Both the position numbers and the translations under genes were made by a program. DNA of 64,000 nt from Methylocystis heyeri (GTDB lineage: Bacteria > Pseudomonadota > Alphaproteobacteria > Rhizobiales > Beijerinckiaceae): the NCBI RefSeq assembly GCF_004802635.2, contig NZ_CP046052.1, forward strand, positions 3,100,001 to 3,164,000, given 5' to 3'. The stretch's first letter is position 1, and each line of letters starts with the position of its first letter. Of the stretch, positions 50,933 through 58,657 are shown piece after piece. Under the pieces are notes generated by a model that did no database searches, was not told the DNA's origin, and saw only the letters and a program-made list of their open reading frames with translations.

Positions 50933-50960
50933 AACGGCCGCCGCGCTTCGGGCGGCCGTT
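50933..50960 (+). terminator. Intrinsic terminator-like hairpin
   Basis: AACGGCCGCC and GGCGGCCGTT form a 10-bp stem with an 8-base loop, followed by TTACC. It isolates the hydrogenase operon from the upstream HdeD gene. Confidence 0.65.
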
Positions 50961-51163
50961 TACCGATCCGTAACCATGCGCCGCGAGCCGCAACGCATTT
51001 TCGCCGCGCCGGTTCGCCGGTCTGAAGCCATCGCGCCCCGCCGGGGCGGACCGCTCACCGCGTCGCGCAATCTCCCCCGCAGAGGCTTTCGAGCACAAAG
51101 TTTCAAGAATTTTAAAGCTTTGCACGGTCCTATGGCAGACATGCAAATATGAGAGGGACGCAG

Positions 51164-52105
51164 GTGAAAACCTTGTTCTGGCTCCAGACCGGGGCTTGCG
51201 GCGGCGATTCACTCGCGATCCTCAGCGCCGAGGCGCCCAGCTTCGAGCAACTGCTTCTTTCTTACGGGATCGAGCTTCTCTGGCATCCTTCGCTCTCGCA
51301 TGCGCCGGCCAAACGCTTCGACGCGCTGATCGAAGACATCGCATCGGGCTCGCAGAAACTGGACATTCTGTGCGTCGAAGGCAGCATCATCACCGCGCCG
51401 CGCGGCACCGGGCTGTTCGACAGCTACAAGGGCCGCGCGCGGATGGATATCGCTCGCAGCCTCGCGGAGCGCGCCGAATTCGTCGTCGCCATGGGAACCT
51501 GCGCCAGTTTCGGCGGAGTCCACGCGGCCAGCCCCAACCCCGGCGATTGCACGGGCATGCAGTTCAATCGGGCCAATCCGGGGGGCCTGCTGCCCGCCGG
51601 CTGGCGCTCGCGATCCGGGGCGCCCGTCATCAATATCGCCGGCTGTCCGGCGCATCCCCACGCCATGACGCAGACCCTGGCGGCGCTCGCCGAGGACATG
51701 CCGATCGCTCTCGATCCGCTCAATCGTCCGAGCGCTTTCTTCAGCATGCTGGTGCATCAGGGCTGCACGCGCAGCGAGTACCACGAATACGACATCGAGG
51801 ACGCGCAGCTCGGCGGCCATGCCTGCCTGTTCTTCAATCTGGGATGTCAGGGACCGCTGACGCAGGCGGTGTGCAACGACGATCTTTGGAACGGCGTAAG
51901 CAGCAAGACCAGGGCGGGCGTGCCCTGCTTCGGCTGCACGGCGCCCAACTTCCCGCGCGAGGCCGATCTCTTTACCACCGCGAAGATCGGCGACGTCCCG
52001 CTTCGTCTCCCCATGGGGGTCGAGCGAGCCCGCTACATGGCCTACAAGAACCTCGCCCGCGCCGCCGCGCCCCAGCGCGTGAAGGACAAGGAGATGGACG
52101 TCTGA
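51164..52105 (+). CDS. [NiFe] hydrogenase small subunit, cytosolic group 2 (HupU/HoxB-like)
   Basis: A 313-residue iron-sulphur subunit without Tat signal, so cytosolic. It relays electrons from the NiFe site through three clusters. The proximal site reads C12-G-G-D15 instead of CxxC, with further ligands in GTCASFGG and AGCPAHPHA. Distal and medial clusters use HQGCTRSEY, NLGCQG, AVCNDD and VPCFGCTAPNFP. WHPSL, CVEGSIITAPRGTG and the overall length match the H2-sensor HupU/HoxB type. GTG 51164 is preferred: AGAGGGA lies 5 bases upstream, while ATG 51149 has no such site. It is the first gene of the operon. Confidence 0.87.
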   Translation: MKTLFWLQTGACGGDSLAILSAEAPSFEQLLLSYGIELLWHPSLSHAPAKRFDALIEDIASGSQKLDILCVEGSIITAPRGTGLFDSYKGRARMDIARSLAERAEFVVAMGTCASFGGVHAASPNPGDCTGMQFNRANPGGLLPAGWRSRSGAPVINIAGCPAHPHAMTQTLAALAEDMPIALDPLNRPSAFFSMLVHQGCTRSEYHEYDIEDAQLGGHACLFFNLGCQGPLTQAVCNDDLWNGVSSKTRAGVPCFGCTAPNFPREADLFTTAKIGDVPLRLPMGVERARYMAYKNLARAAAPQRVKDKEMDV

Positions 52106-52106
52106 C

Positions 52107-53636
52107 ATGGCGCGCCTCGAACTCAACGTCAGCCTCAATCGGGTCGAGGGCGATCTCGAAATCGCCGTCGCGCTGGAGGACGGCGTCGTGGCGGAAGCCC
52201 GCACGATCGGCACGATGTATCGCGGCTTCGAGCAGATCATGATCGGCCGCGCCCCGCGCGACTCGCTGGTGATCACGCCGCGCGTCTGCGGCATTTGCGG
52301 CACAGCGCATCTTTATTCCGCCGTCCTGGCGCTCGAGAACGCCTGGCGCCTGTCGCCGCCGCCCAACGCCACGCGCATCCGCAATCTGTGCCTGATGGCG
52401 GAAGGCCTCCAGAACGACCTGCGGCAGACCTTTCTGTTCTTCTCGCCCGACTTCTGCACTTCGCGCTACGCCGGCGAGCCCTGGTTCGACGAAATGACGG
52501 CGATGTTCGAGCCGTTCCGCGGCGCGATCTATCTCGAAACTCTGGCCATGACGCGGCGGCTGGTCGAGATCGTGGCTCATTTCGGCGGACAATGGCCGCA
52601 TTCCAGCTATATGGCTCCCGGCGGCGTCACCCTGCCGGCCGATTTGCGGCGCATCTCGGCGTGCCGCGCCGTGCTGCAGGAGGCCCAGCGCTGGTACGAG
52701 CAGCGCATCGTCGGCGCGCCGCTCGACCGCTGGCTGGCGCTGGACAGGGCGGAAGATTACCTCGCCTGGCTGGACGAGCCCCTCCATGCGGCGAGCGCTC
52801 TCGGCGCCCTCACCCGCTGCGCTCGTGCGCTCGGACTGCATCGCGCCGCCGCCGGGACCGGACATATGCTGAGCTACGGCTCCTGGCGCGATCCGCTGGA
52901 ATCCTCGCCCGGAGCCGGCGCGTCTTTGCTTCGCTCCGGTTTTTACGACGGCGACGCCGGATCGGTCGCCCAGCTCGACCAGGAGCTGATCAACGAGCAT
53001 GTGCGCCATTCCTGGTTCCGGCATTACGACGGCGGCAGACATCCCTGGCGCGGAGAAACCGTCCCGAACTACCAGCCGGGCGGCGATCGCTACAGCTGGG
53101 CCAAGGCGCCCCGCTATGGCGATAAGGCCGTCCAGACCGGGCCGCTCGCCGAACTGCTGATCGGCGGCGACGCCCTGATCGCGTCGCTCCACGCAATGGA
53201 GGGCGGCGGCGCCTGGCTGCGTCAGTTCGCGCGGGTGAGGCGCATCGCCTATGAGTTCTTTTACGCCCAGCGCATGCTCGACGAACTCGCGGCCGAGCCG
53301 CATGGCGAGCATTTCACCCCGCCCGCCGGGAGCAGCGAGGCCGACGGCGACGGATTCGGCCTCGTCATGGCGGCGCGCGGCGCGCTCGGCCACTGGATCG
53401 CGATTCGGAACGGCGTCATCGAGCGTTACCAGATCATTACGCCGACAGCCTGGAACGCCTCGCCGCGCGACAGCGCGGGCCTGCCCGGCCATTGGGAGCA
53501 GAGCCTCGTCGGCGTCACGGTGAAGGATCCCGACGATCCCATCGAAATCGGCCATATCATCCGTTCTCACGATCCCTGCCTGGTTTGCACGGTCCATATG
53601 CTGGACACCGGCGGCAAGGTCCATTTTGGCGCATAA
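52107..53636 (+). CDS. [NiFe] hydrogenase large subunit, group 2 (HupV/HoxC-like)
   Basis: A 509-residue catalytic subunit. Motif L1 is RVCGICGTAH (Cys61, Cys64) and L2 is DPCLVCTVH (Cys491, Cys494), so all four NiFe-binding cysteines are present. LNRVEGDLEI near the N-terminus resembles sensor-type subunits. After His497 there is a 12-residue tail (MLDTGGKVHFGA), which would be removed by a maturation endopeptidase such as the one encoded next. It oxidises or senses H2 in the cytosol. It begins one base after the small subunit stop. Confidence 0.9.
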   Translation: MARLELNVSLNRVEGDLEIAVALEDGVVAEARTIGTMYRGFEQIMIGRAPRDSLVITPRVCGICGTAHLYSAVLALENAWRLSPPPNATRIRNLCLMAEGLQNDLRQTFLFFSPDFCTSRYAGEPWFDEMTAMFEPFRGAIYLETLAMTRRLVEIVAHFGGQWPHSSYMAPGGVTLPADLRRISACRAVLQEAQRWYEQRIVGAPLDRWLALDRAEDYLAWLDEPLHAASALGALTRCARALGLHRAAAGTGHMLSYGSWRDPLESSPGAGASLLRSGFYDGDAGSVAQLDQELINEHVRHSWFRHYDGGRHPWRGETVPNYQPGGDRYSWAKAPRYGDKAVQTGPLAELLIGGDALIASLHAMEGGGAWLRQFARVRRIAYEFFYAQRMLDELAAEPHGEHFTPPAGSSEADGDGFGLVMAARGALGHWIAIRNGVIERYQIITPTAWNASPRDSAGLPGHWEQSLVGVTVKDPDDPIEIGHIIRSHDPCLVCTVHMLDTGGKVHFGA

Positions 53637-53648
53637 GGGAACCGCTTC

Positions 53649-54113
53649 GTGATCGAGCGCCATATCATCTGCTTCGGCAACCCGCTGCACGGCGACGACG
53701 GCTTCGGCCCGGCGGTCTACCAACGGCTGGCGCCGCACGCGCGGCCCGCCGGCCTGCGCCTCACGGAGGCCGGCGCGCCGGGACCGGCTGCGCTGGCGCT
53801 GTTCCAGGACTGCGCCGAAATCGTCATCGTCGATGCGCTGGCGCCCGCCGGAACTCCGGGGCGGATCGGACGACCCTCTCCGGCCGCCGTCATGCAGGAA
53901 GCGACGCCCGCCGGGCATGGCGTCGGACTGGGCTATGTCCTGCGCGCCCTCGCGGCGCTTTCCGAGCGCCCGCCGGCCATCGAGATCATCGGAGCGGAGG
54001 CCGGGACCGTCGCGCCGTTTCGCCCGGGGCTCTCGGAGCCGGTGGCGCGCGCCGCCGATGAAGTTGCGGCGCTGCTCCTTCGTTCCTATTTCGACTCCGA
54101 ACGCCATGTCTGA
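53649..54113 (+). CDS. Hydrogenase maturation endopeptidase (HyaD/HycI family)
   Basis: A 154-residue protease starting at GTG 53649, with the family opening IICFGNPLHGDDGFGPAVY and the second metal site IVIVDAL. It cuts the C-terminal tail of the large subunit after nickel insertion. It is encoded directly after that subunit and overlaps the next gene by 8 bases. The general Hyp assembly genes are not in the window and must be elsewhere. Confidence 0.88.
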   Translation: MIERHIICFGNPLHGDDGFGPAVYQRLAPHARPAGLRLTEAGAPGPAALALFQDCAEIVIVDALAPAGTPGRIGRPSPAAVMQEATPAGHGVGLGYVLRALAALSERPPAIEIIGAEAGTVAPFRPGLSEPVARAADEVAALLLRSYFDSERHV

Positions 54114-56814
54114 TCCGGAACTCGCGCAAGAAATCATCCGCCTGCGCGCGGAGGTGGAGACGCTTCGTCTCGCCAACGCGGCCATACAAAGGCAATTGGG
54201 CGTCGACGCCGGCGAGGCGGACAGGATGCTGCGCACGATGGAGCTGCAGGCCGAGGCCCTGCAGGAAGCCAATCAGCGCCAGACCAGCCAGGCCAATTTC
54301 ATCCAGCGGGTGATGGACACCTCCTCCGCTCTGATGATCGTTCTCGGGCCGGAAGGTTTCATACGCCAGGTCAACCGCCGCTTCGGCGTCGCCCTGGGCG
54401 AGCCGGAAGCGCCGGCGGCCCGGCGCGTCCTGGACGAATGGCTGCCGCCGGAAGAAAAAGCCCGGCTGGAGCTGTCGCTCGGCGCCCTGCCGTGGCCGGT
54501 CTATTCGCCGCTGTTCGAACTGGCGCGCAGCGCCGGCTCCTACTGCGCGGAACACCGCCTGCTGGGCAGGGACGGGCGATATCGCGTCTATTGGCTCGAA
54601 GCCAGCGTCCAGCACGATCCCCAGGGCAAGGAGGAAGGCGCCGTCGTCTGCGCGACGGACATAACCGCGATCAAGAACCAGCGCGACGCCCTCATCGAGA
54701 GCGAAAGGCAACTCAAGGAGGCTCAGCGCATCGCCCAGATCGGTCGCTGGGAGCTCGACCCGACCACCGGCGAGGTCGTCCAATGGTCGGACGAGTTGCT
54801 GCAAATCTGCGAACTCGGGCGCCCCCCGGCGCGAACCGAGGATTTTTTGGCCATCGTCCATCCGAACGACCGCCAGCAAATCGCCGAGGCTTTCAGCGCC
54901 GCGATCGCCGGTCATCGCCTTTTTTCGTGCAACTGCCGACTGTTGCTGGCCAACGGCGGAACGAAATGCATCCAATTGCGCGGGCTGATCCATTACGACG
55001 AGGGCGGGAAGCCGTTGCGCGCGACCGGAACCCTCCAGGACGTCACCGCCCAGCGTCTGGCGGACGAGCAGCTCGGCCTCGCCGCCAGCGTGTTCGACAG
55101 CAGCCTCAACGGCGTGATCATCACCGACTCCGAAACCCGGATCATCAAGGCCAACCCCGCCTTCAGCCGCATTCTCGGCTATGAGCCGGAGGAAGTCGTC
55201 GGAAAAAGGACCAGCATCTTCAAGTCGAAGCGCCACGATGCGTCATTCTACGAGCAGATATGGGCGAGGCTGATCCGGGAAGGCGAGTGGCAGGGCGAAA
55301 TCTGGGACCGCCGCAAGGACGGCAAGGTCGTCCCGCTGTGGCAGAATATCTCGGCCGTGCGCGACGAGCACGGCAAGGTGAAGAACTATATCGGGGTTTT
55401 CTACGACCTCAGCGAGCAGAAGCGCTCGGCCGCGCATATCCATCACCTCGCCTATTACGACACGCTGACCGACCTGCCCAACCGACAGCTTTTCAACGAC
55501 CGCTGCGCCCAGGCCATCAAAATGTCGCAGCGCACCGGCCGCAAGCTCTGCCTGCTTTTTCTCGATCTCGACCGCTTCAAATACATCAACGACAGCCTGG
55601 GACACCCGGTCGGAGACGAGCTTTTGCGGGCTGTCGCGGCGCGGCTGACGCAGAACCTGCGCCAGAGCGACACGATCGCGCGTCTCGGGGGCGACGAATT
55701 CATCGTGCTGCTGCAGAACGTCCACGGCCCCGAGGACGCCGAGCGAGTCGCGCAGAAAATCCTGGCGGCGCTTTCAAGGCCGTTCGTCATCCAGGGCCAT
55801 CGGCTCGAGGTTCGCACTTCCATCGGCGTCAGCAGCTATCCCGGCGACGGCGAAGACGCCGCCACGCTGATCAAGAACGCCGACCTCGCCATGTATCAGG
55901 CCAAGGAGGAAGGACGCGGCAAGTTCATGTTCTACACGGCGCAGCTGACGGATCGGGCCCAGGAACGGCTGTTTCTGGAAGGCGAGCTGTGCAAGGCGAT
56001 GGACAAGGACGAACTGTTCCTTGAATACCAGCCGCAGTTCGAGCTCGCCAACGGCCGGCTTCTCGGCTCGGAGGCGCTGATGCGCTGGCGCCACGCCGAG
56101 CGCGGCGACATCCCGCCCGCCAGTTTCATCGCCATCGCAGAGGAGACCGGCCTGATCCTGCGCCTCGGCGAATGGGCCCTGCGGACCGCCTGCGGCCAGG
56201 CGATGGAATGGGCGCGCAAGGGGTGCGGCCTGCGCCGCATCGCCGTGAACATATCCGGCGTCCAGATCGAGCGCTCGGATATCGTCGGCATGGTCGGGGA
56301 TGTGCTGGCCGAGACCGGCTTGCCGCCCGAGTTTCTCGAGCTGGAGATCACCGAGACCTATGTCATGCGCCAGGCGCAGCAGAACATACAGGTTCTCGAC
56401 GCCCTCCGCGCTTTCGGCCTTTCCCTGGCGATCGACGATTTCGGCACGGGTCAGTCGTCCCTCGCCTATCTCAAGCGTCTGCCCGTGAACAAGCTGAAGA
56501 TCGACCGCTCCTTCGTCGCGGACCTTCCGAGCGGAGAGAATGAAGCCGCGATCGCCCGCGCCATCGTGGCGCTCGGCCACAGCCTGCATCTGAATGTTCT
56601 CGCGGAAGGGATCGAGACGCCCGCTCAGGCCCAATGCCTCGCGGAAATGGGCTGCGAGGAAGCCCAGGGCTTCCTGTTCAGCCGCCCGCTCGCCGCCTCG
56701 GCCATGGAGGACATGCTTCTGAGCCATGCTTCACGCGCCATGCCGGCCAAGCTGACGCAGAGAACGGAGTTCGGGAACGAAAAAGACAATGGCGGCCTTC
56801 TTCGCCGGGCATGA
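54106..56814 (+). CDS. PAS-PAS-PAS-GGDEF-EAL c-di-GMP signalling protein
   Basis: A 902-residue cytosolic protein. An N-terminal coiled coil (residues ~1-65) is followed by three PAS domains (~66-190, ~195-310, ~315-430), a diguanylate cyclase with intact GGDEF at 528-532, an RxxD inhibition site five residues before it (RQSD), and an EAL phosphodiesterase with E656-A-L, LEITET and DDFGTG. Both enzyme activities look possible. There is no membrane helix. It overlaps the hydrogenase protease gene by 8 bases, so it is part of that operon. I infer that its PAS region receives the H2 signal, as HoxJ kinase does in the known H2 sensor. Confidence 0.92.
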   Translation: MSDPELAQEIIRLRAEVETLRLANAAIQRQLGVDAGEADRMLRTMELQAEALQEANQRQTSQANFIQRVMDTSSALMIVLGPEGFIRQVNRRFGVALGEPEAPAARRVLDEWLPPEEKARLELSLGALPWPVYSPLFELARSAGSYCAEHRLLGRDGRYRVYWLEASVQHDPQGKEEGAVVCATDITAIKNQRDALIESERQLKEAQRIAQIGRWELDPTTGEVVQWSDELLQICELGRPPARTEDFLAIVHPNDRQQIAEAFSAAIAGHRLFSCNCRLLLANGGTKCIQLRGLIHYDEGGKPLRATGTLQDVTAQRLADEQLGLAASVFDSSLNGVIITDSETRIIKANPAFSRILGYEPEEVVGKRTSIFKSKRHDASFYEQIWARLIREGEWQGEIWDRRKDGKVVPLWQNISAVRDEHGKVKNYIGVFYDLSEQKRSAAHIHHLAYYDTLTDLPNRQLFNDRCAQAIKMSQRTGRKLCLLFLDLDRFKYINDSLGHPVGDELLRAVAARLTQNLRQSDTIARLGGDEFIVLLQNVHGPEDAERVAQKILAALSRPFVIQGHRLEVRTSIGVSSYPGDGEDAATLIKNADLAMYQAKEEGRGKFMFYTAQLTDRAQERLFLEGELCKAMDKDELFLEYQPQFELANGRLLGSEALMRWRHAERGDIPPASFIAIAEETGLILRLGEWALRTACGQAMEWARKGCGLRRIAVNISGVQIERSDIVGMVGDVLAETGLPPEFLELEITETYVMRQAQQNIQVLDALRAFGLSLAIDDFGTGQSSLAYLKRLPVNKLKIDRSFVADLPSGENEAAIARAIVALGHSLHLNVLAEGIETPAQAQCLAEMGCEEAQGFLFSRPLAASAMEDMLLSHASRAMPAKLTQRTEFGNEKDNGGLLRRA

Positions 56815-56843
56815 AGCCACATCAAAGAACGGCGCCGGGTTTT

Positions 56844-56869
56844 CGCGCCCGCCCGCAAGGCCGGGCGCG
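56844..56869. terminator. Terminator-like hairpin between convergent genes
   Basis: CGCGCCCG (56844-56851) pairs with CGGGCGCG (56862-56869), giving an 8-bp GC stem with a 10-base loop. It lies between the end of the GGDEF-EAL gene and the end of the opposing SMR gene. No T-run is visible on either side. Confidence 0.45.
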
Positions 56870-56877
56870 GCGCGGCG

Positions 56878-57207
56878 TCAATGCGAAGCGGTTTTGGAAA
56901 CCAGATTGATCACGGCGACGCCGGCTATGATGAGGGCGATTCCGGCGATGGCGGGCGCGTCCAGGTTCTGACCAAAGCTCAGCCAGCCGATGAGGGAGAT
57001 CAGGACGATTCCGACTCCAGACCATATCGCATAGGAGATGCCTACCGGAATGGTGTCGAGCGTCAACGACAGGAAATAGAATGCGACGCAATATCCGATC
57101 ACGACGGCGACGGAAGGGACGAGCCTCGTAAACCCCGCCGAAGCCTTCAGCGCGGAAGTCGCAGCGACTTCCGCGCAAATGGCGACCAGCAGATATGCCC
57201 ATTTCAT
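56878..57207 (-). CDS. Small multidrug resistance (SMR/EmrE-family) transporter
   Basis: A 109-residue inner-membrane protein with four helices. The essential Glu is in the first helix (AICAEVAATSALKAS), and YAIWSGVGIVLISLIGWLSF is the family signature in helix 3. Works as a dimer exchanging cationic drugs or guanidinium-like compounds for protons. Substrate type (EmrE or Gdx) cannot be told with certainty; the AEVAATSALKAS motif favours the multidrug type. Confidence 0.88.
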   Translation of the reverse strand: MKWAYLLVAICAEVAATSALKASAGFTRLVPSVAVVIGYCVAFYFLSLTLDTIPVGISYAIWSGVGIVLISLIGWLSFGQNLDAPAIAGIALIIAGVAVINLVSKTASH

Positions 57208-57356
57208 TTGCAGCCCCTCCTGAGAAACAGTCGAACGCGCTTCAAATTTTATCGCCCGAGCATGTTCTTTTCCAAAAGCCGCTTCGCCGGTTCGGGAACA
57301 TGCACAGCACGCGGCTTTGCGCCGGCTGCGTGAGCGCCGACTCTAACTGTGTAAAG

Positions 57357-57527
57357 CTAACGGTTGGTTCCGCAGGGGCGCATCCAATCGATGAACAGCC
57401 GCGGGATCACAAGGAGATAGACCAGCCTGCCGCCGACCCAGATGACGAGGCCCGCGTAATGCTGGTCTTCGAGAGCGAAAGGCCGCGTGACGCCGACGAG
57501 GCCGCAACCGACCGGCGGGCCCATCAT
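57357..57527 (-). pseudogene. Remnant of a CtaG-like cytochrome oxidase assembly protein
   Basis: The minus-strand frame ends with FALEDQHYAGLVIWVGGRLV. This resembles the LxDQQLAGLIMWVPGGLVY end of caa3-type CtaG membrane proteins. Only about 56 codons are open, and nothing upstream continues the protein in any frame I could join. I read it as the decayed 3' end of a once larger gene in an otherwise empty 57208-57892 gap. Confidence 0.4.
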
Positions 57528-57680
57528 CAGTCGCGTTTTTGCGCCTCGAGCATATTGCGAGCGAAGCCGCGCCGCTGCGTTCGACCCTTGCAGCGCCTCG
57601 CCGCGAAAGGCCTCTAGGAGTTCAGCGCGCGTCGAGACAATTGCATCTCAAGAGACTTTCTTGTTCGAGATGCTCGAGCG

Positions 57681-57776
57681 TTTCCAGTCGAAGTGGATGC
57701 CGCCGGTTCGGCATGGGAAACGCGTTAAAAAAGTTTAGAGCGCGTCCATGTTTCCACGAAACAAGAACGCGCTCTA
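57681..57776 (+). repeat. Intergenic repeat, copy 2, with strong terminal hairpin
   Basis: TTTCCAGTCGAAGTGGATGC, then a GGTTCG and AAACGCGTTAAAA part, corresponds to the repeat at 38281-38337. It continues into TAGAGCGCGT (57736-57745) pairing perfectly with ACGCGCTCTA (57767-57776). The rest of the 57528-57892 stretch shows no convincing gene. Confidence 0.55.
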
Positions 57777-57892
57777 GAGGCGCCCTCGCGCGAGCGCTTC
57801 GGCGGTTTGAACCGCGCCGAGGGCTGAAGCGAATGTGGCTCAACAAGATTCGCACGCGCTTCAAACGCCGGGAACTCGGTCCTGTCGCGGGG

Positions 57893-58147
57893 TCAACGAG
57901 GCTTCCACCATGGGACGAACAGGCCGAAAATGCCTGACAGAACCCCGAAAACGATCGTCGTCGCGAAGACGATCGGGATCTCGGACGTCGCCCACATGGC
58001 GAGGATGAATCCGAGGACCGCGCCAGCTAGCCCGCATACGATCACGCTGGGGCTGATGGCGAAGTCGATTTCGGCCATGCCGGTGTAACGGTCCGCCTCC
58101 TTTTTGGAGACCTGGGGATCGTGGCTGTGCGAATTGTCCTGGGTCAT
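57893..58147 (-). CDS. Small inner-membrane protein
   Basis: An 84-residue protein with a hydrophilic, His/Asp-containing N-terminus (TQDNSHSHDPQVSKKEADRY) and two membrane helices (VIVCGLAGAVLGFILAMWAT and IVFATTIVFGVLSGIFGLFV) before a basic end. No family was recognised. A GGAGG-like CAGGGGA precedes ATG 58147. It appears to be a single-gene unit. Confidence 0.65.
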   Translation of the reverse strand: MTQDNSHSHDPQVSKKEADRYTGMAEIDFAISPSVIVCGLAGAVLGFILAMWATSEIPIVFATTIVFGVLSGIFGLFVPWWKPR

Positions 58148-58657
58148 GTCGAATTCCCCTGCGCCGCAGGAGGTGATTTAGAGCGCGCGCGGCGAAAGTT
58201 GACAGGCTTCACGGTCAATCTTTGGCGCGCGCTCAGCGCCGGTCGGAGACGCCCGCGCTTTGGGCGGCAGCCGCCCCGATGGTTGCGCCTTTGGCGCATC
58301 CGCTCGCCATAGCCGCTTCGCTCGGCGCCAGAAAGCTCAGAGAGAGGAGCAAAACGCCGCGGTTTTTTCATGGCGTCTTCCTTCGAGGGAGAAGGGAAAG
58401 CCCCTGAAAGAGAGACTGTAAAACGCCTGATGCAACGAAATATTCGATAGATCATGAACCTATGGCGATCGGTATTTCAGTTGAAACAAATGCGATCCCA
58501 CTATTTGTTCGCGGATCACATTTGGTTAACCATGTCAACTCGTTTAATTGTCAACATTGCAAAATGTTGTCATATACAATTGCCGTATTACATAAGATAA
58601 TGACGAGCAACGATAATTTAGTTTAGATCCGATAAATCAGACCCGAGGAGTCTTTGC
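58148..58657. other. 510-base non-coding region, AT-rich in its second half
   Basis: I see no credible gene. The first half is GC-rich with inverted GCGCGCGC patches. From about 58440 the sequence becomes strikingly AT-rich and holds CAACATT-GCAA-AATGTTG (58552-58569), a palindrome that may be an operator. It is probably the promoter region of the secreted protein that starts at 58658 after GAGGAG. Confidence 0.4.

Noticed and set aside
51085-51163. Sigma54 promoter before the hydrogenase operon
   Set aside because: GG and GC elements are present (near TATGGCAGACATGCA) but the spacing does not fit GG-N10-GC.
51164-51260. Tat signal peptide on the hydrogenase small subunit
   Set aside because: No RRxFxK motif or hydrophobic stretch; the protein starts directly with FWLQTGACGG.
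58144-58455. 103-codon minus-strand open frame in the gap before 58658
   Set aside because: Very Arg/Pro-rich, no ribosome binding site and no fold; looks like random GC-rich sequence.
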